Source of the DNA: Nitrosospira sp. Nl5
GTDB lineage: Bacteria > Pseudomonadota > Gammaproteobacteria > Burkholderiales > Nitrosomonadaceae
Assembly: GCF_900102495.1 (NCBI RefSeq)
Contig: NZ_FMVQ01000016.1
Location: forward strand, 1 to 57,524
Direction: 5' to 3'
Length of the DNA stretch: 57,524 bases
The position numbers and the translations under genes are program-made. The notes beneath the pieces are model-generated. The model was not told where the DNA came from. It was given only the letters and a program-made list of their open reading frames with translations, and did not search any database. Positions within the stretch are counted from its first letter, which is position 1. Every line of letters starts with the position of its first letter. Positions 1-9,343 of this stretch are shown piece after piece.

Positions 1-1
1 C

Positions 2-73
2 AAGTGGGACAACGATCTCATGGAGCAACTCAAAAAGCCCAATGAGCATTCAACCCCGGCAATGGATCACTAA
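2..73 (+). CDS. C-terminal end of an unidentified protein (partial)
   Basis: Only the last 23 codons are in the window, ending at a TAA. The visible tail is hydrophilic, has several lysines, and ends PAMDH. A strong intrinsic terminator follows 26 bases after the stop, which supports this as the real end of a transcription unit. Too little sequence is present to name the product. Confidence 0.5.
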   Translation, partial: KWDNDLMEQLKKPNEHSTPAMDH

Positions 74-99
74 CAACAATCCAGCAGGATCTACCTCCG

Positions 100-134
100 C
101 GCGGCTTCAACATCACGTTGAAGTCGCGTTTTTC
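100..134 (+). terminator. Rho-independent terminator
   Basis: A 12-bp stem (100-111 with 117-128, one G-U pair) with a 5-base loop is followed by TTTTTCT on the plus strand. It terminates the gene that ends at 73 and separates it from convergent rnpB. Confidence 0.85.
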
Positions 135-171
135 TGTGCAGAGACTTTAGGGGGGAATGCGAAAATAAAAA

Positions 172-469
172 GAAGCTAGCCGATAAGCCGGGTTCTGTCG
201 TGGACAGTCATTCCTCTAGGCGCACGGTTACCCGCGCGCTCAAGCAACCTACCCGCAGGCTCAGCGAGCAGCATTATCGCCTGCCTATTTGGTCTTGCTC
301 CGGATGGAGGTTACCGCGTTTCACCGTAACTTAATACGCTCGTCTCTGTGGCCCTATTCCTCGCCTCACGGCGGCCGGCCATTAACCGGCATCCTGCTCT
401 GTGGAGCCCGGACTTTCCTCTCCCTGCTTCCATTACTGGAAGGCAAGCAGCGACTGTCTAGCCAGCTTC
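172..469 (-). ncRNA. rnpB: RNase P RNA (M1 RNA)
   Basis: This is the catalytic RNA of ribonuclease P, which removes 5' leaders from pre-tRNAs. Read on the minus strand it contains the conserved GAGGAAAGTCCGGGCTCC block near the 5' end, the AGGGTGC-like core, the AAGACCAAAT segment and the 3' block ACAGAACCCGGCTTA. The two ends, GAAGCTGGC and GCTAGCTTC, pair to form helix P1, which sets the boundaries. About 298 nt is short for a bacterial type A RNA but contains the universal core. A T-rich run (CTTTTTATTTT) directly after the 3' end probably serves in termination. Confidence 0.95.
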
Positions 470-650
470 AATAGAGATGGTATCACCAAATCGGGCGAAA
501 AATGCAATTTTGGGTGCTGTATTCTTACTCCTTCTTCCAGAAGGACAGGCTGCTGGCAAATTTCCTGCTTTTTGCGAAACATGAAACAAGAAGATCCTCG
601 ATTAGAAATATTCAAGTTATGATTTGGGATTCGTAAAATCGGTGGATTGT

Positions 651-1124
651 ATGAAACGTCGCATATTGCTTATCCTAACGTTGGCTGTCATCCTTTCCGG
701 ATGTGCCGTCCTTGGATTGCGCGAGCCGCTTCGCGTCGCAGTGGCTGGAATCGAACCATTGGAAGGGAAAGGCATGGAGGCACGCTTCGCGGTGCATCTT
801 AGAATTCAGAACCACGATGACAAACCGATCAATTACGATGGCATTGCCCTTGATCTGGATTTACGCGGAACAGGCTTCGCAAGTGGAGTAAGCAATCAGG
901 GGGGCACTATTCCGCGATTTGGAGAAACGATAATCACGGTACCGGTAACAGTTCCCGCGACGGCAATCCTTCGTCATGCCTTTGGACTAGCCACCGGCGA
1001 TCGTACCAAGGCCGATTACCGGTTGCGCGGCAAACTTGGTGGTCAGGGATTGGCTATCGGGCGGCAATTCGATTCGCAAGGAGAAATTACGTTGCCAACC
1101 ATACCGCCGGAGAAGATGGACTGA
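651..1124 (+). CDS. LEA type 2 (WHy domain) lipoprotein
   Basis: A 157-residue predicted lipoprotein. The signal peptide MKRRILLILTLAVILSGC ends in a lipobox with Cys18 as the lipidated residue. The rest resembles the LEA14/WHy fold, an all-beta domain with a conserved N-R/Q-x-D/N-like segment (here IQNHDDKPINYDGI) seen in bacterial desiccation- and stress-related lipoproteins. The start at 651 was chosen because it gives a clean lipoprotein signal; an upstream in-frame TTG at 624 would add nine unhelpful residues. The gene stands alone between rnpB and pyrE. Its role is not known beyond the family. Confidence 0.75.
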   Translation: MKRRILLILTLAVILSGCAVLGLREPLRVAVAGIEPLEGKGMEARFAVHLRIQNHDDKPINYDGIALDLDLRGTGFASGVSNQGGTIPRFGETIITVPVTVPATAILRHAFGLATGDRTKADYRLRGKLGGQGLAIGRQFDSQGEITLPTIPPEKMD

Positions 1125-1222
1125 TTTCGATCGTTTTCGCTTGAACGGTATGGCCGGATATCGGATCAGCGGCCTTGCCATGGTACGAATCAACTATGAT
1201 TCCTTCTTATGGTTTCCCTGAA

Positions 1223-1864
1223 TCATGCAACACCATATTGTGCACGGTAGCTTTCTATCGCGTGAAGATCGCGTCTTAGATTCTTCCTATCGCGCAGGTA
1301 ACTTGTAATGTCGTCCAGGTTGATAATACTGGCGACCTGAATTCCATACGCATGATGAACCTCCTGGGTAGCGGAACGCTCTCCATTACCTCTCTCCATG
1401 CGGTCAAGGGCGATGACGACTCCACAAGGTACAGCGTCCCAGGCGCGAATATGATTGACAGATTCGCGCACCGAAACACCGGCGGAAATGACATCGTCCA
1501 CGATCAGCACGCGTCCGGCAAGCGGCGCACCAACCAGATTCCCGCCTTCGCCATGATCTTTTACTTCTTTACGGTTGAAACAGAAAGGATAATTATATCC
1601 GCTCTCGGCCAGAGCAATGGCGATAGTGCTAACCAGTGGAATACCTTTGTAGGCTGGACCAAATAGCATGTCAAACGGAAGCTCGGCGGCGAGAATGGCT
1701 TTGGCGTAAAATTGCCCCAGCTTTCGGAGAGAGGCGCCGTCATTGAACAAGCCCGCATTGAAAAAATACGGCGACATTCGCCCCGCTTTGGTTTTAAATT
1801 CGCCGAAGCATAGTACATTACAGCTGATTGCAAACTTAATGAACTCTTGCCGGAAATCGGGCAT
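1223..1864 (-). CDS. pyrE: Orotate phosphoribosyltransferase
   Basis: Converts orotate and PRPP to orotidine 5'-monophosphate in pyrimidine synthesis. The 213-residue length is normal for the bacterial family. Visible signatures are FKTKAGRMSPYFFNAG (residues 23-38), the flexible catalytic loop around NRKEVKDHGEGG (96-107) and the PRPP-binding motif VLIVDDVISAG (118-128). The gene is divergent from xthA, and only 26 bases separate the two starts, so the promoters must overlap. No pyr partner gene is adjacent. Confidence 0.96.
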   Translation of the reverse strand: MPDFRQEFIKFAISCNVLCFGEFKTKAGRMSPYFFNAGLFNDGASLRKLGQFYAKAILAAELPFDMLFGPAYKGIPLVSTIAIALAESGYNYPFCFNRKEVKDHGEGGNLVGAPLAGRVLIVDDVISAGVSVRESVNHIRAWDAVPCGVVIALDRMERGNGERSATQEVHHAYGIQVASIINLDDITSYLRDRKNLRRDLHAIESYRAQYGVA

Positions 1865-1890
1865 CGTTATGACAAACCGGAAAAATAAAC

Positions 1891-2682
1891 GTGAGAATTA
1901 TAACGCTTAACCTGAATGGCGTACGCTCTGCCGCCAGCAAGGGTTTTTTCCGGTGGCTCCCAACTCAGCAGGCGGACGTCGTATGCGTGCAAGAACTGAA
2001 AGCGCAAGCAATCGACATTACGGGAGAAATGGCGTCACCTGATGGCTACAACGGTTATTTCCATTGCGCTGAAAAGAAGGGATACAGCGGGGTAGGTATT
2101 TACAGCCGGCACAAGCCTGACAATATTACTGAAGGTTTGGGTATTGCGGAAATCGATGCGGAAGGACGCTTTCTACGCGCGGACTTTGGCTTACTGACCG
2201 TGATATCGATCTATTTTCCTTCCGGTTCCAGCGGGGAACACCGGCAAGCTGCAAAATTCTTCTTCCTGGAGCGATTCTTTCCCATGCTCGAAAAACTCGC
2301 GAGCTGCGGCAGGGAGATCATATTGTGCGGTGACTGGAATATTGCTCATAAGGAGATTGACCTGAAGAACTGGCGCTCCAACCAGAAAAATTCGGGGTTT
2401 CTGCCGGAAGAGCGCACCTGGCTTACTGGAGTTTTCGACCAGCTTGAATTTGTCGATGTCTTCCGGCGAATCAGCCAGGAGCCTGAGCAATACACATGGT
2501 GGTCCAATCGAGGGCAAGCCTGGGCCAAGAACGTGGGCTGGCGCATTGACTATCAGATTGCTACACCGAAGATTGCTGACAAAGCGACGGCGGTTTCAAT
2601 TTATAAGGCGGAACGTTTCTCTGATCATTCGCCACTGACTATCGACTATGATTTCAGCATATGCCCTGAATATGGTGATTGA
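1891..2682 (+). CDS. xthA: Exodeoxyribonuclease III
   Basis: A 263-residue AP endonuclease/3'-5' exonuclease of the exonuclease III family, used in base-excision repair. Family motifs are present in order: LNLNGVRSA at the N-terminus, the catalytic Glu in VCVQELK, GVGIYS, the GDWNIAH metal-binding block, and the C-terminal WRIDYQIATP and ERFSDHSPL (catalytic Asp-His). Translation probably starts at GTG 1891, directly in front of RIITLNLNG as in the family. The stop overlaps the region of a possible TTG start of the next gene, so the two may be co-transcribed. Confidence 0.95.
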   Translation: MRIITLNLNGVRSAASKGFFRWLPTQQADVVCVQELKAQAIDITGEMASPDGYNGYFHCAEKKGYSGVGIYSRHKPDNITEGLGIAEIDAEGRFLRADFGLLTVISIYFPSGSSGEHRQAAKFFFLERFFPMLEKLASCGREIILCGDWNIAHKEIDLKNWRSNQKNSGFLPEERTWLTGVFDQLEFVDVFRRISQEPEQYTWWSNRGQAWAKNVGWRIDYQIATPKIADKATAVSIYKAERFSDHSPLTIDYDFSICPEYGD

Positions 2683-2732
2683 CCGCTCACCTTGCGGCGT
2701 TATCCTCCAGCCTAAATGCCGGATCTAGAATA

Positions 2733-4151
2733 ATGCCCGCTGCCCTGTCCGGCTGGCTGCATGCTTTTCGCGTTTACACCCATCCACGCGTGCTGGGAAT
2801 GCTCTCCCTGGGCTTCTCCGCGGGGCTGCCACTGTTATTGATATTGGGTACCCTCTCATTCTGGTTGCGGGAAGCAGGTATCGACCGTTCCACTATCGGC
2901 CACTTAAGCTGGATCGGGTTAGCTTATGGCTTTAAGTGGATGTGGTCTCCGCTGGTGGATCGCTTATCGTTGCCGTTATTAACCCGATTACTGGGCCGCC
3001 GGCGCGCGTGGTTGTTGCTGTCCCAAATCGTTATAGCCATCGCTCTAACCGGTATGGCCACCACCGATCCGATCGAGAACCTGTCATATATGGTTTTTTT
3101 TGCTCTCGCCGTCGCTTTCGCTTCCGCCACCCAGGATATAGCGCTGGATGCCTATCGAATTGAAGCCGTAGCGCCGAGGCTTCAAGGGGCCATGGCGGCG
3201 ACCTACCAGGGAGGGTATCGTGTAGCGATGATTCTTGCTTCGGCTGGCGTACTGTGGATAGCTGCGGCTGTAGACCCTTCGGAGGCTACTTATGACTATG
3301 CGCCCTGGCGTACCGCTTACCTGGCAATGGCCGCCTGCATGGCGGTAGGTATTATTACCACCCTTATCATTCGCGAGCCGGACGTTCCTGTCACCCGCCT
3401 TATCTCGGAAAATGAAGACTATGCCCGGAAAGCCATTGCCCATTGGAATTTGAACGCGCGCATCACGCAAATGCTGGCTTGGCTATATGGAGCGCTAGTA
3501 GCGCCTTTTCGGGATTTTATTGTGCGCCATGGACGGCAGGCCTTGTTGATTCTGGCATTAATCGCTACGTATCGCATCTCGGATGTTGTAATGGGAGTGA
3601 TGAGCAACCCTTTTTATGTGGACATGGGCTACACCAAGGACGAGGTGGCAACTGTGTCTAAGGTTTACGGGGTCATCATGACGATTGCAGGGGCGGCCAT
3701 AGGCGGAGTACTCACGGCAAAAATCGGCATCATGCGTACGCTGTTTCTGGGAGCGGTATTGTCGGCCGCAACGAATCTGCTGTTTGTCTGGCTGACCGGG
3801 CGCGGACACGACGTGACCGGGTTAATATTCACCATCTCTGCCGACAATCTATCAGCCGGTATCGCTTCTTCCGCTTTTATAGCTTATCTTTCCAGTTTGA
3901 CAAATTCCGCCTACTCAGCCACACAGTATGCATTGTTCAGTTCGGTAATGCTGTTATTGCCGAAATTCATCGCCGGCTTCAGCGGTAATTTCGTTGACTC
4001 TTATGGCTACGCTAGTTTTTTTACCGGTACCGCATTACTTGGTTTACCGGTATTAGTGCTGGTATGGCTGGCCGGCCAAGCGAAATTTGAGACCGGGAAT
4101 TCTACACCGGATAGCAATTCCCCCCGGACCTCAAGTGATGCTGATAAATGA
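2733..4151 (+). CDS. ampG: AmpG-family muropeptide transporter (MFS)
   Basis: A 472-residue major facilitator protein with about 12-14 hydrophobic helices. The N-terminal run LGFSAGLPLLLILGTLSFWL and KWMWSPLVDRL are typical of AmpG, which imports anhydro-muropeptides from the periplasm for peptidoglycan recycling. ATG 2733 was chosen; an in-frame TTG at 2679 overlapping the xthA stop would add 18 residues and is possible. It ends one base before the convergent metW stop. Substrate specificity is inferred from the family only. Confidence 0.85.
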   Translation: MPAALSGWLHAFRVYTHPRVLGMLSLGFSAGLPLLLILGTLSFWLREAGIDRSTIGHLSWIGLAYGFKWMWSPLVDRLSLPLLTRLLGRRRAWLLLSQIVIAIALTGMATTDPIENLSYMVFFALAVAFASATQDIALDAYRIEAVAPRLQGAMAATYQGGYRVAMILASAGVLWIAAAVDPSEATYDYAPWRTAYLAMAACMAVGIITTLIIREPDVPVTRLISENEDYARKAIAHWNLNARITQMLAWLYGALVAPFRDFIVRHGRQALLILALIATYRISDVVMGVMSNPFYVDMGYTKDEVATVSKVYGVIMTIAGAAIGGVLTAKIGIMRTLFLGAVLSAATNLLFVWLTGRGHDVTGLIFTISADNLSAGIASSAFIAYLSSLTNSAYSATQYALFSSVMLLLPKFIAGFSGNFVDSYGYASFFTGTALLGLPVLVLVWLAGQAKFETGNSTPDSNSPRTSSDADK

Positions 4152-4763
4152 TCATTTCTGCTGTTCAAACCGATAAAAAGCCAACATTCCCATCAAGTTA
4201 GGAAAGAATTTGACCTGATGGTTCCCATTCATCACCCTGCGTTCGAGAATGCGTGCGCCGTGCTGGCGGCAAAATTCTTCAAAATCACCAAGCGTACAGT
4301 TATGAATATTCGGCGTATCAAACCACTGATAGGGCAGGGTCTCCGAAACAGGCATGTGGCCGGAGACAACCTGTAAACGATTTTTCCAGTAACCAAAATT
4401 GGGAAACGAGACGATGCCCTCTTTGCTTACCCGCAGCATTTCCTTGACGATGTTCTCGGTATTTTTCACTGCCTGCAATGTTTGCGAGAGAACAACATAA
4501 TCGAATGATCCCGATTCGAAATTTAGCAGTCCCGATTCCAGATCGCTTTGAATCACGTTTACCCCATTATTGAAACATGCCAGAACATTGGCGTCATCAA
4601 TTTCCACGCCATAACCACGGACATTACGTGCATCCCGCAAGAAACGCAGCAGGGAGCCGTCTCCGCAACCGAGATCGAGTACTTTCGCACCGGGCTTTAC
4701 CCATGCCGCAATCGCGGCGAAATCAGGCCGGGAACCGGAGGATGGCATTGTAGACGTGCTCAT
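4152..4763 (-). CDS. metW: Methionine biosynthesis protein MetW
   Basis: A 203-residue SAM-dependent methyltransferase-fold protein; the motif VLDLGCGDGSLL marks the SAM site. In betaproteobacteria MetW accompanies MetX and is needed for methionine synthesis. The start at 4763 (MSTSTMPSSG) gives the usual family length and has AGGA just upstream; an in-frame extension to 4817 is unlikely. Here metW is separated from metX by a HugZ-like gene, whereas the pair is normally adjacent. The C-terminal block FPNLMGMLAFYRFEQ is typical. Confidence 0.9.
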   Translation of the reverse strand: MSTSTMPSSGSRPDFAAIAAWVKPGAKVLDLGCGDGSLLRFLRDARNVRGYGVEIDDANVLACFNNGVNVIQSDLESGLLNFESGSFDYVVLSQTLQAVKNTENIVKEMLRVSKEGIVSFPNFGYWKNRLQVVSGHMPVSETLPYQWFDTPNIHNCTLGDFEEFCRQHGARILERRVMNGNHQVKFFPNLMGMLAFYRFEQQK

Positions 4764-5043
4764 TGTTCCTAAATTCCGGAGGTGGACGAACTGGAGTGTG
4801 CGTTTTTTGGGGCGCAAAGCCAGTGCAGTCCGTTCTGCCGCAAACTGGCGGAAAAGGTGAAGGTCAGGTGGCGCAAGAAACTTTTTCGGGTCATGGTACC
4901 GAGTTGAAAAATGAGTTGAGAAGGATATTAGCCCGCGGATTCAGGATTATTGCTAGTATATCCTGAGGATATGTTTACGCGCCAAACCGCCAAAGGAGAA
5001 TCGGCGTCATAAGCGTCTAACCGTGGTGATATAAACTCTCACC

Positions 5044-5739
5044 TTATCCCGCTTCCTGGGCCATTTTCACGAGCGCACGTCGAGCCTGTTGCGCATCAAG
5101 TACCATTTCCTCAAAATGAAAACGCAAATGTTGGCCGTCCGCGCGCACATCGAAACCGTCGCAGTCGATGCCCAGCATTTCCACATCCAGCGCCTCGCAT
5201 TGGTGGAAGTGCTGACAATAGCGGCGCATCGTATCGCAATGGTCAGAGTTCATATGTGCAATGACAGCGGCCTCCTGCTCAATCAACGGATAGCATGGCA
5301 CCAAATAGCTGTTTGCCGCGACCCAGTGAATCTTACCGAAGCCGCCGATATAACGCAGTGTCTGCGGCATGATGCGATAGAAAGAGAAATCGCGCATGGT
5401 TAAATAGCATGCTGCTTCCGGAAAATGACGTAGATAACGTGCACCAAGACGGGGCTTATCCATCACCTGCCTCGCCTCCCCGACCATGCTGACACGCCCT
5501 TGCGACTGGATATCCACGTTGTTCTGGTCGTACGCGATGAGGCTGACGCGGCAATCATACTTGATGTTCCTGGTGTGTTCCGCCAACGTGCTGATAAGGA
5601 TGAGCAGGCTACCATCGTGGTCCACGAGATAAGGCGCAATCGAGCCGAACGGATGACCATTGAATTTTCTCGATAAGGTGCTTAAGACACCATAACGATG
5701 ACTACGTAATAGTTGGCGGGAAGCGCGCGCGTTGCTCAT
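5044..5739 (-). CDS. HugZ-like pyridoxamine-phosphate-oxidase-fold protein
   Basis: A 231-residue protein with an N-terminal split-barrel flavin/heme-binding domain (RQLLRSHRYGVLSTLS, HPFGSIAPY) and a C-terminal DUF2470-type domain (AHMNSDHCDTMRRYC). This arrangement matches HugZ/HutZ heme-utilisation proteins and related pyridoxamine 5'-phosphate oxidase family members. The start at 5739 was preferred to 5826 because the extra N-terminus is low-complexity and absent from the family. It lies between metX and metW on the same strand. Heme degradation is a family-level guess; no heme uptake gene is nearby. Confidence 0.8.
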   Translation of the reverse strand: MSNARASRQLLRSHRYGVLSTLSRKFNGHPFGSIAPYLVDHDGSLLILISTLAEHTRNIKYDCRVSLIAYDQNNVDIQSQGRVSMVGEARQVMDKPRLGARYLRHFPEAACYLTMRDFSFYRIMPQTLRYIGGFGKIHWVAANSYLVPCYPLIEQEAAVIAHMNSDHCDTMRRYCQHFHQCEALDVEMLGIDCDGFDVRADGQHLRFHFEEMVLDAQQARRALVKMAQEAG

Positions 5740-5879
5740 AAGATGGCAATAAGGCCGCCTTTGAAATGTAATCTGAATCTGCGGTTGGGGCGGGTTGGAG
5801 GGCGCGATTTCTGCTGTATGGGGCAAGCTGCAGCAACGCGAATGTGAAGCTTTCTGGGACTCACAGCCAGTAATTGTAC

Positions 5880-7007
5880 CTATACGACAATATTATCCAT
5901 ATACGCTCGCACCAAGTCATGATAATGATGGTCTCCCATCAAGAAGGAGTCATGGCCATGGCTGGAACTGATTTCCGCATAGCTGACATTCATTTCATTA
6001 TCCAGCAATGCTTTAACAATGGCGCGTGAGCGCTCCGGCGAAAAACGCCAATCGGTGGTGAACGACAGCACCAGGAAATTTGCTCTGGCGGCACGGAAAG
6101 CGGCGCTCAAGTCGTTATTGTGCTTGTGGGCGGGGTCAAAATAATCCAAGGCCTTGGTCATTAACAAATACGTGTTGGCATCGAATTGGTCAACAAATTT
6201 ATCCCCCTGGTAACGTAAATATGATTCGATTTCGAATTCCACGTCGAAACCGAATGCCAGCGCTCCATTACGCAATTCTCGTCCGAATTTCGCTGCCATC
6301 GAGTCGTCCGACAAATAGGTGATATGCCCCAGCATCCGGGCAAGCCGTAAACCTCGTCTCGGCACTACTCCATGAGAATAATAATCTCCACCGTGGAAAT
6401 CCTGATCGGTAATAATAGCTTGGCGCGCTACGTCATTAAATGCGATATTCTGCGCTGTTAGCTTGGCGGCTGCGGCGATGACGAGCGCATTCCGCACCTT
6501 TCCCGGGAAATCGAGTGTCCATTGCAACGCTTGCATCCCACCAAGACTGCCACCCCCCACTGCGGCAAATTGTTCGATACCGAGATGATCCGCCAGCCGT
6601 ACCTGGGTTTCCACCCAGTCTTCCACTGTTACCATCGGAAAGTCCGCGCCGTAGCATTTTCCGGTCTTTGTATTGATGCTCGCGGGTCCGGTAGAACCAT
6701 GACAACCGCCAAGGTTATTCACCCCCATCACAAAAAACTTGCGTGTATCAATGGATTTGCCGGCACCAATCATATTATTCCACCATCCAGCGCTCTTGGG
6801 GCTGTCAGCATAAAAGCCCGCCAGATGATGGTTACCGGAGAGTGCATGACATATCAGCACGGCATTGGATTTGGCAGCATTGAGTTCGCCGTAGGTTTCA
6901 TATACCAACTCGTAGTTTTCGAGCACGGCGCCGCTCCTCAAATGCAGCGGTGCATCGAAGCGAACACGTTGCGGAGCCACAATATCAATCAAGCTGGAAT
7001 CTTGCAT
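5880..7007 (-). CDS. metX: Homoserine O-acyltransferase
   Basis: A 375-residue alpha/beta-hydrolase-fold enzyme that activates homoserine (with acetyl- or succinyl-CoA) in methionine synthesis. The nucleophile Ser154 lies in [10 protein letters not shown]; the other triad members are Asp319 (TTDWRF) and His352 (SSHGHDSFL). The oxyanion-side motif [12 protein letters not shown] is present. Many betaproteobacterial MetX enzymes prefer succinyl-CoA, so the donor cannot be told from the name alone. The upstream 340 bases contain no SAM riboswitch that I can recognise. Confidence 0.94.
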   Translation of the reverse strand: MQDSSLIDIVAPQRVRFDAPLHLRSGAVLENYELVYETYGELNAAKSNAVLICHALSGNHHLAGFYADSPKSAGWWNNMIGAGKSIDTRKFFVMGVNNLGGCHGSTGPASINTKTGKCYGADFPMVTVEDWVETQVRLADHLGIEQFAAVGGGSLGGMQALQWTLDFPGKVRNALVIAAAAKLTAQNIAFNDVARQAIITDQDFHGGDYYSHGVVPRRGLRLARMLGHITYLSDDSMAAKFGRELRNGALAFGFDVEFEIESYLRYQGDKFVDQFDANTYLLMTKALDYFDPAHKHNNDLSAAFRAARANFLVLSFTTDWRFSPERSRAIVKALLDNEMNVSYAEISSSHGHDSFLMGDHHYHDLVRAYMDNIVV

Positions 7008-7349
7008 TAACGTAAAGTAATCGAAAAAAACTGCTCACGACTTAAATGACCTGCAAAAACAGGTCTTGTTGTAATGATGCTATACAAATAATTATCGAGT
7101 GTTTTCTCCACATCCTTGCGGGTCAGTCACTCGATCGCTTTGATGCTTGATGCGAGCCTTGATCGGTAATTATAGTCAAACAAGCCTCTAAAAATTCAAG
7201 TTTTATGAACACCATCTTATAGCTAACCCGCTCCTCCATGCTGTCGTAAACTTGATTACTCCCGGAAAACGCTACTTGCATACAAATTCATTCCGCATCA
7301 GCTTTTATTTTCGCTTCATCTGGAATATTTTCAGGTGCTCCCGATAAAA
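7008..7349. other. Intergenic region between ptsI and metX
   Basis: This is 342 bases without a convincing gene. It must hold the metX promoter. A small perfect hairpin (GACCTG CAAAAA CAGGTC, 7049-7066) followed by TTGTTGT is visible; it could be a weak plus-strand terminator or a leader element of metX. Nothing else stands out. Confidence 0.5.
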
Positions 7350-9077
7350 TCAGCTATTCAGCTTCGTTAATAATGCGTGAATTTTTCCTGGGTCATCGGC
7401 TTTAAGGATTTTTTGCGTGAGCGGTATGATATGTGGCAAATTACTTCTCAGCACCTCTCGTTTCACAGTCAGCAATTGTGCCGGGTGCATGGAAAACAGC
7501 CGCAATCCGAAACCTAGCAGTAGCCGGGTAAACAATGTGTCTCCCGCAATTTCGCCGCAGACCGCCACCGATATTCCGGTTCGGTTGGCGCTCCGAATGA
7601 TGTGTGCGACAAGCCGCAACACCGCGGGATGCAGTGAATCGTAAAGATGCGCCACGGAATCGTCCGCACGGTCGATGGCAAGCGTGTACTGGATGAGGTC
7701 ATTGGTACCGATAGACAAAAAATCCAGCTTGCGCATGAAAATATCGAGACATAGCGCCGCGGCAGGAATCTCTATCATGCCCCCTATTTGTAATTTCTCA
7801 TCGAATGGAATATTTTCCTGGCGCAAACTTTGCTTCGCGCTGTCAATCAAGCTCAACGTTTGAATAATTTCGGAAACACTGGAAAGCATTGGCACCAGAA
7901 TACGAATCTGACCATAGTGGGAAGCGCGCAGGATCGCGCGCAACTGGGTATTGAACATGTGCGGCTCGGCCAGACACAGGCGGATGGCACGCAATCCCAG
8001 CGCCGGGTTGGCAGCGACGCGCTTGGCGCTATCAAGATTTTTGTCGGCGCCCAGATCGAAGGTGCGTATCGTCACCGGCAGGCCCCGCATTTTCCGAGCC
8101 ACGCTACGGTAAGCTTCGAATTGTTCATCCTCGTCAGGCAAACTGCTACGATTGAGAAACAGGAATTCGCTGCGGAACAGGCCAATACCTGTTGCACCGT
8201 TCTCTTTCACCTGTTCGATGTCCTGAGGTAGCTCGATATTGGCCTGCAATTCTATCGCGGTACCATCGAGCGTCTTGGCAGCGATCGTTTTGATGCGTTT
8301 CAGTTTCTGCTTTTCCAGCTCAAACTGACTCTGGCGCAACCGGTATTCCGACAGAACCTGCTTGTCAGGATCAACAATTACTACGCCCTGATTGCCGTCC
8401 ACGATCAGAATATCATTGTCGCGGATCAGCCGGCGTGCATGATGGAGCGCCACGATGGAAGGAATGTTGAGACTGCGTGCGACGATAGCGGTGTGAGAAG
8501 TTAAACCGCCCAAGTCAGTGAGGAATGCGGTAAACCGGTGTTGCTTGTATTGAATGACATCGGCGGGACTTAAATCATGGGCTACCAGTATGCTGTCGCC
8601 GTCACGCTTTAACGAGGTTGGAATGTAGCCTGGATGGCCCAGCAAGACTTTCAATACCCGTTCCACCACCTGGATCACATCGGTCTTGCGCTCGCGCAAA
8701 TAGGGATCCTCGATCTCCTCAAACTGCGCCATCAATACATCCATCTGCTGGGTAATCGCCCATTCGGCATTACATTGGCTTTGGGCGATATATGCTTTGG
8801 CTGCAGTGGAAAGTGTGGGATCATCCAGAATCATCCGATGCAAATCGAGGAACGCTCCATATTCTGCAGCTGCCGGACCGCTGACGACAGAGGCATGCAG
8901 CGTCTCAATCTCTTCGCGGACCATTGTGAAAGCAGTGTCGAGCCTGGATATTTCATTATCGACTTGATCCTGCGGCACGATATGATGCGCTACCTCCAGC
9001 GCCGCATGGGAAGCGAGATATGCATGCCCTATCGCGATACCGCCGGAAACGCCGACGCCGTGCAATGCAAAGCTCAT
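7350..9077 (-). CDS. ptsI: PTS enzyme I (phosphoenolpyruvate-protein phosphotransferase)
   Basis: A 575-residue enzyme I that takes phosphate from PEP and passes it to HPr. The phosphorylated His195 is in GGLTSHTAIVARS, and the PEP-domain Cys is in VAVCGEIAGD. Its start overlaps the HPr stop by four bases (ATGA type), so the two are translationally coupled in the gene order gshB - EIIA - HPr - EI. No sugar permease (EIIB/C) is nearby, so a regulatory rather than transport role is likely. Confidence 0.95.
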   Translation of the reverse strand: MSFALHGVGVSGGIAIGHAYLASHAALEVAHHIVPQDQVDNEISRLDTAFTMVREEIETLHASVVSGPAAAEYGAFLDLHRMILDDPTLSTAAKAYIAQSQCNAEWAITQQMDVLMAQFEEIEDPYLRERKTDVIQVVERVLKVLLGHPGYIPTSLKRDGDSILVAHDLSPADVIQYKQHRFTAFLTDLGGLTSHTAIVARSLNIPSIVALHHARRLIRDNDILIVDGNQGVVIVDPDKQVLSEYRLRQSQFELEKQKLKRIKTIAAKTLDGTAIELQANIELPQDIEQVKENGATGIGLFRSEFLFLNRSSLPDEDEQFEAYRSVARKMRGLPVTIRTFDLGADKNLDSAKRVAANPALGLRAIRLCLAEPHMFNTQLRAILRASHYGQIRILVPMLSSVSEIIQTLSLIDSAKQSLRQENIPFDEKLQIGGMIEIPAAALCLDIFMRKLDFLSIGTNDLIQYTLAIDRADDSVAHLYDSLHPAVLRLVAHIIRSANRTGISVAVCGEIAGDTLFTRLLLGFGLRLFSMHPAQLLTVKREVLRSNLPHIIPLTQKILKADDPGKIHALLTKLNS

Positions 9078-9343
9078 TCACTTTCCCCGAAGCGATTCCC
9101 GATCAAGTTTACCAGCGCCTGCATCGCCTCGGCTTCATCGGCACCGGTTGTTTCGATACCCAGGATGACTCCCTTGCTTGCAGCCAGCATCATCACTCCC
9201 ATGATACTTTTCGCGTTGACTTTGCGATCATTTCGCGATAACCATACCTCGCTCTGAAATTGACCGGCCAACTGGGTGAGCCTTGCTGAAGCACGCGCAT
9301 GCAATCCCAATTTGTTGAGGATTTCAACCTCCTTATATTGCAT
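9074..9343 (-). CDS. ptsH: Phosphocarrier protein HPr
   Basis: An 89-residue HPr. His15 in KLGLHARAS is the phosphate carrier, and Ser46 in NAKSIMGVMM is the site that HPr kinase would modify. The start at 9343 gives the standard N-terminus; it overlaps the EIIA stop by 11 bases. Its partner is enzyme I just downstream. No hprK gene is present in the window, so regulation through Ser46 cannot be confirmed here. Confidence 0.95.
   Translation of the reverse strand: MQYKEVEILNKLGLHARASARLTQLAGQFQSEVWLSRNDRKVNAKSIMGVMMLAASKGVILGIETTGADEAEAMQALVNLIGNRFGESE

Noticed and set aside
7008-7349. SAM-responsive riboswitch before metX
   Set aside because: None of the conserved SAM-I, SAM-II or SAH motifs is visible; only a small hairpin.
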